Notes: generated by a model from the letters alone, not told the origin. A stretch of DNA of 64,000 nt from Ottowia thiooxydans DSM 14619 (GCF_000422885.1 NZ_AUGX01000011.1:186001-250000); one strand, 5' to 3'. Shown: positions 53,096 to 62,059, counted from the first letter of the stretch. A program made the numbers and translations.

Positions 53096-54714
53096 CGCAG
53101 ACCATTCCAGGTCTTATGACCAGCGCCCCTTTGTTGGTGTCCTCCCTGATCGACCACGCGGCGCGGCACCACCGAAATGGCGAGATCGTCTCCCGTCTGG
53201 GCGATGGCAGCTTGCATCGTTACCGATATCCCGACTGCCGGCGTCGTGCCATGCGTCTGGCTTCAGCGCTGGAACTTGCCGGAGTGCAGCAGGGCACGCG
53301 CATCGCCACCATTGCGTGGAATGGCTTCCGTCACCTTGAGCTGTACTTCGGGGTTGGAGGGATGGGCTCGGTCTGTCACACCATCAATCCCAGATTGCAC
53401 CCGGACCAGATCGCCTACATCATTCGCGATGCCGCAGACCAAATGGTCTTCTTCGATGTGGAGTTCACCGGACTGATTGCCCAGATCGCTCCTCTCTGCC
53501 CGGAAGTACGGAATTGGGTGGCGTTGTGTGGCACGCACGAGATGCCCGCCCAGTCGATGCCGTCTCTCGAAAGCTACGAAGCCCTGCTGGCAACTGGCAG
53601 CGAAGACTATGAGTGGCCGGTGTTTGATGAGTCTGCGGCCTGTGGCCTGTGCTACACGTCAGGCACTACCGGCCAACCCAAAGGGGTCCTGTATGCGAAC
53701 CGATCCACGGTCCTTCATGCCTATGCTGCATCATTGCCTAACGCTATGAACCTGGCCTCGCATAGCGTTGTGTTGCCTGTGGTACCGATGTTCCATGTCA
53801 ATGCGTGGGGCATTCCGTACGCCGCGCCACTGAACGGCGCAAAACTGGTGCTGCCGGGTCGCATGCTCGATGGTGCCTCGCTCTATAACCTCATAGAAGC
53901 TGAAGGCGTGACTTTCGCCGCTGGCGTTCCCACCATCTGGCTATCGCTTCTGGAGCATGTAGAACAGAACTCCGCGAAATTTGCGTCTTTGCAGGAAGCC
54001 GCCATTGGAGGCTCCGCGTGCCCGGCCTCCATGGTTGATCGCTTCCATGCACTTGGCGTGGACGTGGTGCATGGCTGGGGTATGACGGAGACCTCACCGC
54101 TTGGGTGCCTGTCGCGTCTGAATCCTCGCCGCACTGACCTGCCTTTGGAAGAAAGGCGGCGTATCCTGCAAAAGCAAGGCCATGCGCTTTTTGGCATTGA
54201 CATGAAAATCGTAAACGGCAACGGAACGGAGTTGCCGTGGGACGGCAGCAGCTTCGGTGATCTGATGGTTCGGGGGCCCTGGGTGCTGGAACGCTACTAC
54301 GGCGCAGACCATCCCGTGGGAGAAGATGGCTGGTTCGCGACCGGTGATGTCGCTACTATTGACTCGAACGGAGCGATGCAAATCATGGATAGAACCAAGG
54401 ACATTATCAAATCCGGCGGTGAGTGGATCAGCTCGATCGATGTCGAGAGCATTGCCATGGCGCATCCGGACCTGCTGGAAGCAGCCTGCATTGCGGCGGA
54501 GCACCCGAAGTGGGGGGAGCGTCCGCTCCTCATTGCCGTGGCGCGCCCGGGTGCCAGCGTTTCCGAGAACGATGTACTTCATTTCTTTGAAGGCAAGGCT
54601 GCCAAATGGTGGATTCCAGACAAGGTCATCTTCTCGGAGAGCTTGCCCCACAACGCGACCGGAAAGGTGCAGAAACGCGAACTGCGCGAGCGCTATGCGG
54701 GGCAACTCTCATGA
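53092..54714 (+). CDS. Acyl-CoA synthetase (AMP-forming ligase)
   Basis: 540 residues of the ANL superfamily. P-loop YTSGTTGQPKG, adenine-binding GWGMTETSPLG, hinge/nucleotide motif DGWFATGD and the C-terminal catalytic Lys segment NATGKVQKRELRERY are all present. It activates a fatty or other carboxylic acid to its CoA thioester with ATP. It overlaps both neighbours by four bases. The ligase may produce the CoA substrate for the hydratase next to it. Confidence 0.93.
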   Translation: MTQTIPGLMTSAPLLVSSLIDHAARHHRNGEIVSRLGDGSLHRYRYPDCRRRAMRLASALELAGVQQGTRIATIAWNGFRHLELYFGVGGMGSVCHTINPRLHPDQIAYIIRDAADQMVFFDVEFTGLIAQIAPLCPEVRNWVALCGTHEMPAQSMPSLESYEALLATGSEDYEWPVFDESAACGLCYTSGTTGQPKGVLYANRSTVLHAYAASLPNAMNLASHSVVLPVVPMFHVNAWGIPYAAPLNGAKLVLPGRMLDGASLYNLIEAEGVTFAAGVPTIWLSLLEHVEQNSAKFASLQEAAIGGSACPASMVDRFHALGVDVVHGWGMTETSPLGCLSRLNPRRTDLPLEERRRILQKQGHALFGIDMKIVNGNGTELPWDGSSFGDLMVRGPWVLERYYGADHPVGEDGWFATGDVATIDSNGAMQIMDRTKDIIKSGGEWISSIDVESIAMAHPDLLEAACIAAEHPKWGERPLLIAVARPGASVSENDVLHFFEGKAAKWWIPDKVIFSESLPHNATGKVQKRELRERYAGQLS

Positions 54715-55571
54715 GCCAACGTGAGACCAACCAAGTTCATGAAAGCGACGATGTCTGTGCGCTACCCCTGGTGCGGCGCCTTGGTGCGGCGCTGGATTAC
54801 GAGCCTTCCCGGTGGAAAGAAGGTGATCCGCTGCCAAGAGGATGGCATCTAGCGCTGTTCTCCCGGGACACACCGCAGTCCGTGTTGCGGACAGACGGTG
54901 TGGCCAGCTTCGATTTCGGGCTACCGGATCTTGGGCTTCCCCGCTTGGTTTTCGGTGGTCGACGCATCCACTTTCATGGCGACATTCCCATTGGTGCGCA
55001 TTTGCTTCGCCAAAGCCGGCTGGTGTCCGTAGAAGAAAAAAACGGTCGAAGCGGCCGCAGCGCTGTGGTGACTGCGCAGCACGATATTTTCTTGCAGGGT
55101 CAGCAAAGTCCCGTGGTGTCGGAGCAGCATGACCTCATCATGCGTGAGGCGGCGCCAGTCAACGGGCCGTCCTTGGCGACCACACAACCGATGCGGGAGT
55201 CCGTGCCCGCTGAATCGCTGGCACAGGTGCGACGCAGCACAGTCACCCCTGATGAATTGCTGCTCTTTCGGGTGGCTGCTGTCATGTTCAATGCGCATCG
55301 GATTCACTACGACCTGCCCTACGCAACCGTTCAGGAAGGGTATTCAGGGCTGGTGGTGAATGCCTCGGTCAGCACCTTGTTGCTCCTGGAGTTCTATAGA
55401 GCTCAATGCGAGCCCATGCTCGATTTCCTGTCCTTGCGCCATATGGGTATGGCGCTCTGTGGGCGCCCGTTGACGCTGTGCGCCACGCCGGGCGAGGAGC
55501 GTGCTTGGTCCGTATGGGCAGAAAGCGAGGCCGGCGGGCTCGTTGTGAAGGGGCAAATGGGATCCAAATAA
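54711..55571 (+). CDS. MaoC-like hot-dog hydratase (mesaconyl-CoA hydratase / HTD2 type)
   Basis: 286 residues with the C-terminal hot-dog dehydratase motif FRVAAVMFNAHRIHYDLPYATVQEGYSGLVV and an N-terminal half with the same fold. This two-hot-dog form includes mesaconyl-C4-CoA hydratase and HTD2-type hydratases, which add water to an enoyl-CoA. It could give the 3-hydroxyacyl-CoA that an Ltp2-like aldolase would cleave. The ATG at 54711 overlaps the ligase stop. Convergent with the FAH-family gene, 45 bp apart. Confidence 0.84.
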   Translation: MSQRETNQVHESDDVCALPLVRRLGAALDYEPSRWKEGDPLPRGWHLALFSRDTPQSVLRTDGVASFDFGLPDLGLPRLVFGGRRIHFHGDIPIGAHLLRQSRLVSVEEKNGRSGRSAVVTAQHDIFLQGQQSPVVSEQHDLIMREAAPVNGPSLATTQPMRESVPAESLAQVRRSTVTPDELLLFRVAAVMFNAHRIHYDLPYATVQEGYSGLVVNASVSTLLLLEFYRAQCEPMLDFLSLRHMGMALCGRPLTLCATPGEERAWSVWAESEAGGLVVKGQMGSK

Positions 55572-55616
55572 CCCCTCTGCAGACACGATGGCTTGATATT
55601 ACCTGTAGTACCGGCC

Positions 55617-56534
55617 TCAATTATTTTTCGAAGAGACGCGCACACGTAGTGTCCCGATCCCTTCAATTTCGGACTCGACAACATCACCTGGTTGGTTGTA
55701 CCCGCGGGCAGGCACCACCGGTTCACCATCCTCCGGTGGTATCCAGTTACCGCCAAGCTCCTTGTCTACGGACCACGCAGTTCCGGCCGGTGTTCCGGTG
55801 ATGATGACCATCCCTGGTCGCAAGGTCAAGTTGATCGAAAAAATGTGGATTAAGTGTGCGCAGCTCCAAAGCATGTCGCTCGTATGCCCCGATTGCCGAA
55901 GCTCGCCGTTGATGCGTGTCCTCAATCGCAGCCGCTGCGGATCTGGGATTTCGTCGGCGGTCACGACGCAAGGACCGAAGGGCGCCGACCCGTCGAAAAC
56001 CTTTCCGCGCCCCAATTCGTAGAACGCGCTTCCGTCGGAGCGGAAGCGCACCTGTCGGTCGCGCGCAGTCACGTCGTTGACAATCGAATAGCCGAAGACA
56101 TGGTCCAGTGCATGCTCCAGGGGGATGTGGCGACCAGGCTTGCCGATGACGATGGCCAACTCGGTCTCGCAATCCAGCTTCTTCGTGAGGATCGGATCGA
56201 ACGGCACTTCATCATCCGGACCAATCACGCAATCCGATGTCTTAATGAAGAACTCGGGTTCTTTTCCCGAGAGTGGGGAGGAGGCCTTCTCGCGGTTGTG
56301 TGCGTGGTAGTTGCTGCCTGAACACAGTATCGTCGTAGGCATGAAGGGCGCAAGCAGGCGAACGTCGGGCAATGCGTGTTGCGCGACGGTGGCGGCGGTC
56401 CGAGCATTGTCGGTATCCGAGATCAGCGCTGTCATATCGCCGTCCCAACCGGACAGTTCGTCGATGCGGTCATCGTGCAGGCGGCCCAGGCGTGGTGCCG
56501 TGGTTCCGGGGACTAGGAATCGAACGTATTTCAT
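55617..56534 (-). CDS. Fumarylacetoacetate hydrolase family protein
   Basis: 305 residues. The metal-binding carboxylates lie in KLDCETELAIVIGKPG and FGYSIVNDVTARD, and VKFRSDG-like and TPAGT segments follow, as in FAHD/HpaG-type enzymes. Family reactions include hydrolysis of C-C bonds next to a ketone, decarboxylation and hydration of dienoates. The ATG at 56534 was chosen because a purine-rich AGAGAGAA precedes it and the family begins MKYVRF. It lies in the same unit as a Bug receptor, 22 bp downstream of that gene. Confidence 0.9.
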   Translation of the reverse strand: MKYVRFLVPGTTAPRLGRLHDDRIDELSGWDGDMTALISDTDNARTAATVAQHALPDVRLLAPFMPTTILCSGSNYHAHNREKASSPLSGKEPEFFIKTSDCVIGPDDEVPFDPILTKKLDCETELAIVIGKPGRHIPLEHALDHVFGYSIVNDVTARDRQVRFRSDGSAFYELGRGKVFDGSAPFGPCVVTADEIPDPQRLRLRTRINGELRQSGHTSDMLWSCAHLIHIFSINLTLRPGMVIITGTPAGTAWSVDKELGGNWIPPEDGEPVVPARGYNQPGDVVESEIEGIGTLRVRVSSKNN

Positions 56535-56556
56535 GATCCGTGTTCTCTCTGTGAAG

Positions 56557-57546
56557 TTATTCGAGTTTGCCGAGCTTCTGGACCACTGCTGCAAGGCGCT
56601 GCTGGTCTAGCTCCAGGAAGCTTTCGAGCGCAGCCCCTTCGAGGTGATGGATGGGCGTGTCCATCGACGACATGGCGGCCATGAATTGCGGATCTTGCAC
56701 GCTCTTGCGCGCAGCGGAGCGAAGCTGTGTGAGCTTCGTGTCGCTCAGTCCCGCCGGTGCGAACAACCCCGTCCAGATGTAAAACTCTACGTCGTACCCT
56801 TGTTCCCGAAATGTCTTCACGTCGGGCAACGCGCTCAGCCTCTTAGCGCCCCAAGTTCCGAGAATGCGTACCGCACCTGACTTCAAATGGGGCGCCACTG
56901 TTCCTGGGGCTTGCGCCGTCAGTGCGACTTGGTTCCCGAGCAACGCCGTCAACGACGGTGCGCCCCCGTTGTAGGGGACGTGGAGGAGGTTGACGCCTGC
57001 GGCTTGCCATAACATCGATTGGCAGATGTGTGTCGTGCCGTAGATACCCGAGGAACTGAACGACACCATACCGGGGCGCGCCTTCGCATCCTTCATGACG
57101 TCATCGATCGTGCGATAGGGGCTGTCTGCACGTACTACCAGTACGGTCGGATCAGCGGTGAGTAATGCAATAGGCGAGAACTGCTTCATCGTGTAGCGTG
57201 GGGGTCGGCCGGAAACCCGGTCTGACTCAGGGATGAGCACGATGCTCGACAACGCTAGTAGCAGGTTCTGGCCGTCTGGCTTCTGACGCGCCACGTGGGC
57301 TATGCCTACTGCACCGCCGGCACCGATGCGGTTCTCCACGAGCACGGTAGATCCAAGCTCTTTCGCTAGCGGTATGGCAAACGGCCGGGCGGTGATGTCT
57401 GCAATGCCTCCCGGCGCGAGCGGCACGACTAGACTAACAGGCCGATTGCTTGTGTCGGTTTGCGCCCAGGCGGGCACTGTCGACGCAAGCGCCCCAGTTA
57501 CAAACAATCGGCGCGAAGGCCCGGCTTGCGGGCGTACTTGTGGCAT
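56557..57546 (-). CDS. Bug-family solute receptor with Tat-like signal
   Basis: 329 residues. The N-terminus GPSRRLFVTGALASTVPAWAQ has twin arginines followed by a hydrophobic stretch and an AxA-like cleavage site, suggesting Tat export, which is less usual for this family. Family segments: VSLVVPLAPGGIADITARPFAIPL, LVENRIGAGGAVGIAHVARQKPDGQ and FAPAGLSDTKL. First gene of a two-gene unit with the FAH-family hydrolase, under the GntR operator candidate. Confidence 0.92.
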   Translation of the reverse strand: MPQVRPQAGPSRRLFVTGALASTVPAWAQTDTSNRPVSLVVPLAPGGIADITARPFAIPLAKELGSTVLVENRIGAGGAVGIAHVARQKPDGQNLLLALSSIVLIPESDRVSGRPPRYTMKQFSPIALLTADPTVLVVRADSPYRTIDDVMKDAKARPGMVSFSSSGIYGTTHICQSMLWQAAGVNLLHVPYNGGAPSLTALLGNQVALTAQAPGTVAPHLKSGAVRILGTWGAKRLSALPDVKTFREQGYDVEFYIWTGLFAPAGLSDTKLTQLRSAARKSVQDPQFMAAMSSMDTPIHHLEGAALESFLELDQQRLAAVVQKLGKLE

Positions 57547-57581
57547 GGCTGTCTCCTGTTATGCTGTACCAATTAATGACC

Positions 57582-57596
57582 AATTGATGATCAATT
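57582..57596. promoter_or_regulatory. GntR-type operator candidate
   Basis: AATTGAT-G-ATCAATT is a perfect 15-bp palindrome in the 98 bp between the divergent Bug and GntR genes. FadR-like regulators bind short palindromes of about this size. Confidence 0.58.
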
Positions 57597-57644
57597 AAAC
57601 CAATACTCGCGTGCGAGGTCAACTCCTAAAATCGACTTCCTGCC

Positions 57645-58442
57645 ATGAATATTCGTAGACGATCACATGATGCCGCTGAGGCACTGCGCCAGTACATTCT
57701 GGTGCGCTTGAATTCCGGTGAACTGAGGAAGGGCGACCAACTTCCCACGGAACGCGAAATGACCGAGTTGTTCGGGAGCAGCCGCGCCACCGTGCGGCGA
57801 ACCCTGGCTCTTCTCGAGACGGAGGGCATCCTGGCGCGCGAGGTAGGACGTGGAACCTTTGTCCGTTCCCTACCCATTGGGACTGCGCCGTCAGGGGCGG
57901 ACACTGGCTCCCACGTGCCGATGCTGAAGGAACTGGCGGGATTGCCCCGGCTGGCGAGTCCTACGGACGTGATGGATCTTCGGTTGGTGCTGGAGCCTGC
58001 CGTGATCGCAGAAGCCGTTTTGCGGGCCAGTCCAGCCGACCTCGAAGAAATGGACAAATGCCTGGATCGTGCCAAGCGCGCCGCCACGTTGGAAGAGTTT
58101 GAGCACTGGGACGACATGCTGCATCGGAGCTTTGCCGCGGCCTCACGTAATCCGATGTACATCGCAATCTACGCGTTGATCGGGTCTGTGCGTCTGGAGG
58201 CCCAATGGGGCGAGTTGAAAAAGCGCACCCTCACCGACCAACTGAAGGAGGCGCATTTTCAGGAGCATGTCACCATCGTTGAAGCCGTTAGGCGCAGAGA
58301 CGGAGTTGAGGCTGCCAAGTTGATGTTTGACCACTTGTCTCACATCAGGTACAACATGTTCGGCCGCCAGTTGCCATGGCATTCTTCAGAACCCGGAAGC
58401 CAGAAGACGCACCGGAATCTCAACAAGAGTGTCGGTTCCTGA
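57645..58442 (+). CDS. GntR/FadR-family regulator with FCD effector domain
   Basis: 265 residues: a winged HTH (about 8-75, GDQLPTEREMTELFGSSRATVRRTLALLETEGIL) and an FCD helical domain (about 100-235). FCD proteins bind carboxylic acids, often through a metal; the family's Asp and His residues are visible in VMDLRLVLEPAVIAEA and the HWDDMLHRSF segment. It is divergent from the Bug receptor/FAH-family unit and probably represses it until a carboxylate binds. Confidence 0.92.
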   Translation: MNIRRRSHDAAEALRQYILVRLNSGELRKGDQLPTEREMTELFGSSRATVRRTLALLETEGILAREVGRGTFVRSLPIGTAPSGADTGSHVPMLKELAGLPRLASPTDVMDLRLVLEPAVIAEAVLRASPADLEEMDKCLDRAKRAATLEEFEHWDDMLHRSFAAASRNPMYIAIYALIGSVRLEAQWGELKKRTLTDQLKEAHFQEHVTIVEAVRRRDGVEAAKLMFDHLSHIRYNMFGRQLPWHSSEPGSQKTHRNLNKSVGS

Positions 58443-58502
58443 AGTCAATTGAATGGTGGACGCCCTTGATCGCTTAGGTCTTCAGGAACGAGGGGTCGCC
58501 TG

Positions 58503-59096
58503 CTAAGCCTTCTTTTCCTTCGGTATACGCCCCATCAGATAAAACTCCGTGTTCGGTTGCATGCCGGTGACGCTCGCCAAACGGTTGGATAAACCGAAGA
58601 ACGCCGTGATGGCGGTGATGTCCCAGATATCCTCGTCGTCGAATCCGTGGCTGTGCAGCGTTTCGAAATCCGCATCATCGACTTCATGGGAGCGCTGGCA
58701 CACCTTCATCGCGAAATCGAGCATGGCCCTCTGGCGCGGGCTGATGTCCGTCGCCTTGCGGTAGTTCACGGCTACCTGGTCAGCCACATTCGGCTTTTTC
58801 TCATAGATGCGAAGCAGCGCACCATGCGCCACCACGCAGTACAGGCACTGATTGGCCGCACTGGTGGTGGTGACGATCATTTCACGGTCCCCTTTGCTGA
58901 GGCTGCTTGAGCGGCCTGTGCTTTCCGGATCCATCAACGCATCGTGATAGGCAAAGAACGCACGCCACTCTGCGGGGCGGCGCGCCAGGCTGAGAAATAC
59001 GTTGGGTACAAAGCCCGCCTTGGCCTGGACTTCCAGCACCTTGGCCTTGAGGTCTTCGGGTAGCGTGTTGATATCGGCGAGCGGATAGCGGCTCAT
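58503..59096 (-). CDS. AhpD-like peroxidase-related protein
   Basis: 197-residue helical protein of the alkylhydroperoxidase/CMD superfamily, with the redox motif CLYCVVAHGALLR (CxxC followed by His) near residue 80. Such proteins are reductases of peroxides with an external thiol donor, although many have no tested function. The ATG at 59096 was chosen because AAAGG precedes it at good spacing; a start six codons upstream is possible. It is divergent from the CMD-family gene with 80 bp between. Confidence 0.87.
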   Translation of the reverse strand: MSRYPLADINTLPEDLKAKVLEVQAKAGFVPNVFLSLARRPAEWRAFFAYHDALMDPESTGRSSSLSKGDREMIVTTTSAANQCLYCVVAHGALLRIYEKKPNVADQVAVNYRKATDISPRQRAMLDFAMKVCQRSHEVDDADFETLHSHGFDDEDIWDITAITAFFGLSNRLASVTGMQPNTEFYLMGRIPKEKKA

Positions 59097-59176
59097 GGAT
59101 GCCTTTCGGGACAAGGGGTGGCAGGAGGGGTGTCAGACGATTATGCTGATTCCTTTTAAACAGCGGAGCAAGAACC

Positions 59177-59557
59177 ATGAATCATCCTGATGACAAAGAT
59201 TTTCAAGATGGCCTGAAGACACGCCGCGAAGTCATGGGAGATGACTTCGTGGACCGCGCTTTTGCGGGTGCCACTGAATTCAGCCTTCCCATACAGCACT
59301 TCATTACTCGAAACGCATGGGGAGATGTGTGGCAGCGGCCTGGTTTGGACATGAAAACGCGCAGTCTGATCACGGTGGCCATGCTCACGGCTTTAGGGAA
59401 GCAGCATGAACTAAAAGGCCATGTACGGGGGGCACTCAACAACGGAGCCACGGCGGCCGAAATCCAGGAGGTGTTGCTGCACGCCAGTATTTATTGCGGG
59501 CTTCCCACGGCGGTCGATGCTTTTCGCAGCGCAGCCGAGGTGATCGACGCCGCTTAG
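59177..59557 (+). CDS. Carboxymuconolactone decarboxylase family protein (PcaC-like)
   Basis: 126 residues, the length and layout of PcaC (TRREVMGDDFVDRAFAGATEF at the start, RSLITVAMLTALGKQHELKGHVRGALNNGATAAEIQEVLLHASIYCGLPTAVDAF). PcaC decarboxylates 4-carboxymuconolactone in protocatechuate degradation. There are no other pca genes here, but a succinyl-CoA transferase pair follows, as in the lower beta-ketoadipate route. A PcaC role is therefore possible but not shown. Confidence 0.87.
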   Translation: MNHPDDKDFQDGLKTRREVMGDDFVDRAFAGATEFSLPIQHFITRNAWGDVWQRPGLDMKTRSLITVAMLTALGKQHELKGHVRGALNNGATAAEIQEVLLHASIYCGLPTAVDAFRSAAEVIDAA

Positions 59558-59715
59558 GGCTCATTTGGAACTAACTTGCACATTGGCGCCATCGGATTCG
59601 GGCGGGCTGCGGCGTTGCAAATCGCTTGTGTAGCTGGGCTACACCACGCGCTTTGCGCCTCGTAGCTCATCCCGACTTCTCGGCCCCAATGCACAACCTA
59701 TTCCCGAACGAACCC
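59557..59715. repeat. Long imperfect palindrome upstream of scoA
   Basis: The two halves pair over roughly 70 bases on each side around a centre near 59637. The outer arms pair TGCACATTGGCGCC with GGCCCCAATGCAC-type sequence, and the inner arms pair GGCGTTGCAAATCGC with a GCGCTTTGCGCC-type strand. It fills most of the gap between the CMD-family gene and scoA. Size and form resemble a dispersed intergenic element rather than a terminator. Confidence 0.6.
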
Positions 59716-59757
59716 TTAGAATGTCCCGCGGTGGCAAATATTGTTGGAGGCTTTCAA

Positions 59758-60459
59758 TTGAAAAAGTTATTTCCTTCGGCCGATGAGGCCCTCAAAGGGG
59801 TCGTCAAGGACGGTCAGATGCTGGCTGTCGGCGGTTTCGGCCTTTGCGGGATCCCAGAGGCCTTGATTCAGGCGCTCCATGACTCCGGAGTCAAGGATCT
59901 CACCTGCGTGTCGAATAACGCCGGGGTAGATGGCTTTGGCTTGGGCAAGCTTCTGGAGACTCGGCAGATCAAGAAAATGATCGCCAGCTACGTGGGTGAG
60001 AACAAGGAGTTCGAGCGCCAATATCTGGCTGGCGAGCTGGAACTGGAATTTACCCCTCAAGGCACTCTGGCTGAGAAGCTTCGTGCTGGCGGCGCCGGGA
60101 TTCCAGCCTTTTTCACCAAGACGGGCGTCGGCACGCTGGTGGCCGAAGGCAAGGAATTGCGCGAATTCGATGGCGAAACCTATGTCATGGAGCGCTCTTT
60201 GGTGGTTGATGTGGCTCTGGTCAAGGCTGAAGTCGCTGACCACGCGGGTAATCTGCGTTTCAATCTGACCGCGCGCAATTTCAACCCGGCAGCTGCCATG
60301 GCAGGCAAGCTCTGCATTGTTGAGGTAGAACGCATCGTGGCCACTGGTGAATTGGCCCCAGACGACATCCACTTGCCGGGCATCTACGTGCACCGCATCG
60401 TGCACAACCCCAATCCCGAAAAACGCATTGAAAAGCGCACGCTGCGCGACAGCAAGTAG
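59758..60459 (+). CDS. scoA: Succinyl-CoA:3-oxoacid CoA-transferase subunit A
   Basis: 233 residues with family I CoA-transferase motif [13 protein letters not shown] near the N-terminus. The start is TTG at 59758, placed seven bases after GGAGG and giving the family start MKKLF; the upstream ATG/GTG candidates lie in or near the palindrome and give a non-homologous extension. Together with ScoB it moves CoA from succinyl-CoA to acetoacetate (or beta-ketoadipate for the Pca enzyme). The use of TTG probably lowers translation. Confidence 0.9.
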   Translation: MKKLFPSADEALKGVVKDGQMLAVGGFGLCGIPEALIQALHDSGVKDLTCVSNNAGVDGFGLGKLLETRQIKKMIASYVGENKEFERQYLAGELELEFTPQGTLAEKLRAGGAGIPAFFTKTGVGTLVAEGKELREFDGETYVMERSLVVDVALVKAEVADHAGNLRFNLTARNFNPAAAMAGKLCIVEVERIVATGELAPDDIHLPGIYVHRIVHNPNPEKRIEKRTLRDSK

Positions 60460-60470
60460 GAGCACAAGAC

Positions 60471-61112
60471 ATGGCTTGGACGCAAGATCAAATGGCTGCG
60501 CGTGCGGCGCAGGAGTTGGAAGACGGCTTTTACGTCAATCTAGGTATTGGGATTCCCACGCTGGTGGCCAATCACGTACCGGCTGACAAGGAAGTCTGGC
60601 TGCAAAGCGAGAACGGCATGCTCGGCATCGGTCCTTTCCCGACTGAGGCTGAGGTTGACGCCGATCTCATCAATGCGGGTAAGCAGACCGTCACCACCAT
60701 CAAAGGCAGCAGTATTTTCGGCAGCCACGATAGCTTTGCCATGATCCGTGGCGGCAAGATCAACCTGAGCATCCTGGGCGCTATGCAGGTGAGCGAAAGC
60801 GGCGATCTGGCCAACTGGATGATTCCCGGCAAGATGGTCAAGGGCATGGGCGGTGCGATGGATCTGGTGGCGGGCGTAAAGCGTGTCATCGTGTTGATGG
60901 AGCACGTTGCCAAGAAAAAAGACGGCACTACGGATATGAAAATCCTGGCCAAATGCAATTTGCCGCTAACGGGCGTTGGCGTCGTGGATCGCATCATCAC
61001 GGACCTGGGCGTGTTTGACGTCACCGAGCAAGGCTTGAAAGTAACCGAACTGGCCGACGGCGTGACTTTTGAAGAAGCGCAGTCCAAGACCGGAGTGACG
61101 CTGCTGAAGTAA
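60471..61112 (+). CDS. scoB: Succinyl-CoA:3-oxoacid CoA-transferase subunit B
   Basis: 213 residues. The catalytic glutamate is Glu47 in [10 protein letters not shown], the residue that carries CoA in this family. It follows scoA by 11 bp. ScoAB activates acetoacetate for entry into central metabolism; with the 3-hydroxybutyrate dehydrogenase downstream this is a ketone-body/PHB mobilisation set. The gene ends before a strong terminator. Confidence 0.95.
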   Translation: MAWTQDQMAARAAQELEDGFYVNLGIGIPTLVANHVPADKEVWLQSENGMLGIGPFPTEAEVDADLINAGKQTVTTIKGSSIFGSHDSFAMIRGGKINLSILGAMQVSESGDLANWMIPGKMVKGMGGAMDLVAGVKRVIVLMEHVAKKKDGTTDMKILAKCNLPLTGVGVVDRIITDLGVFDVTEQGLKVTELADGVTFEEAQSKTGVTLLK

Positions 61113-61143
61113 GCAGGCGTTCACGTGTATCAAAGCATCTAAG

Positions 61144-61179
61144 AGCAGGGAGCGTTTAACCACGCTGCCCTGCTTTTTT
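61144..61179 (+). terminator. Intrinsic terminator after scoB
   Basis: AGCAGGG pairs with CCCTGCT and AGCGT with ACGCT around a six-base loop, followed by TTTTTT. It lies 31 bp after the scoB stop and before the bdhA ribosome binding site, so bdhA needs read-through or its own promoter. Confidence 0.85.
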
Positions 61180-61204
61180 CGTTTCAGTTTCAGGAGAACA
61201 AGTT

Positions 61205-61978
61205 ATGAATCTCAAAGGTAAAACCGCTCTCGTCACAGGGTCCACCAGCGGCATCGGGCTTGGCATTGCCATCGAGCTGGCCAAGCAGGGCGTCAACATC
61301 GTCATGAACGGGTTCGGCGATGTGGAGGGCCCAAAGGCCCAGATCTCGGCTACGGGCGTCAAAGTGGAGTACCACGGCGCGGACATGAGCAAGCCCGCCG
61401 AGATTGAAGCCATGATGAAGTTTGCGGCTGAAAAATTTGGCGGTGTCGACATTCTGGTCAATAACGCCGGCATCCAGTACGTCGCCAACGTGGAAGATTT
61501 TCCAACGGACCGGTGGGACGCCATCATCGCCATCAACCTGAATTCGGCTTTTCACACCACGCGCCTGGCTATTCCGTACATGCGGCAAAAGAACTGGGGC
61601 CGCATCATCAACATCGCTTCGGCACATGGTTTGGTCGCTTCGGCGGGCAAAAGCGCCTATGTGACGGCCAAGCACGGCCTCGTGGGCATGACCAAATCGG
61701 TCGCTCTGGAAACCGCCACCACGGGAATTACCGTCAACGCCATTTGCCCAGGCTGGGTACTCACTGCCCTGGTTCAAAAGCAGATTGATGACCGCGCAGC
61801 ACGCGAGAAGATCACGGTAGCGCAGGCCACCAAAGACCTGCTGCAGGAAAAAGAGCCATCGCTTCAGTTCACTACGCCCGAGCAACTGGGCGGTATGGCA
61901 GTGTTTTTCTGCTCACCCGCGGCAGACAACGTGCGTGGTCAGGCATGGGCATCGGATGGCGGCTGGACGGCCCAGTGA
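61205..61978 (+). CDS. bdhA: 3-hydroxybutyrate dehydrogenase (SDR)
   Basis: 257 residues. NAD-binding motif TGSTSGIGLG, catalytic Ser in IINIASAHGL and YVTAK (Tyr-x3-Lys), and the family C-terminus ASDGGWTAQ. It oxidises (R)-3-hydroxybutyrate to acetoacetate with NAD, which ScoAB then activates. CAGGAGAA precedes the ATG. It is separated from scoB by a terminator, so the two units may be expressed to different levels. Confidence 0.94.
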   Translation: MNLKGKTALVTGSTSGIGLGIAIELAKQGVNIVMNGFGDVEGPKAQISATGVKVEYHGADMSKPAEIEAMMKFAAEKFGGVDILVNNAGIQYVANVEDFPTDRWDAIIAINLNSAFHTTRLAIPYMRQKNWGRIINIASAHGLVASAGKSAYVTAKHGLVGMTKSVALETATTGITVNAICPGWVLTALVQKQIDDRAAREKITVAQATKDLLQEKEPSLQFTTPEQLGGMAVFFCSPAADNVRGQAWASDGGWTAQ

Positions 61979-62059
61979 TCGCCGCTGTGATCGGGTTAGG
62001 GCCTTGAGGTGAACGAGGCCTACCGGCCTCGTCTTTGAAGATAGTAGAAAATCGGGCGC

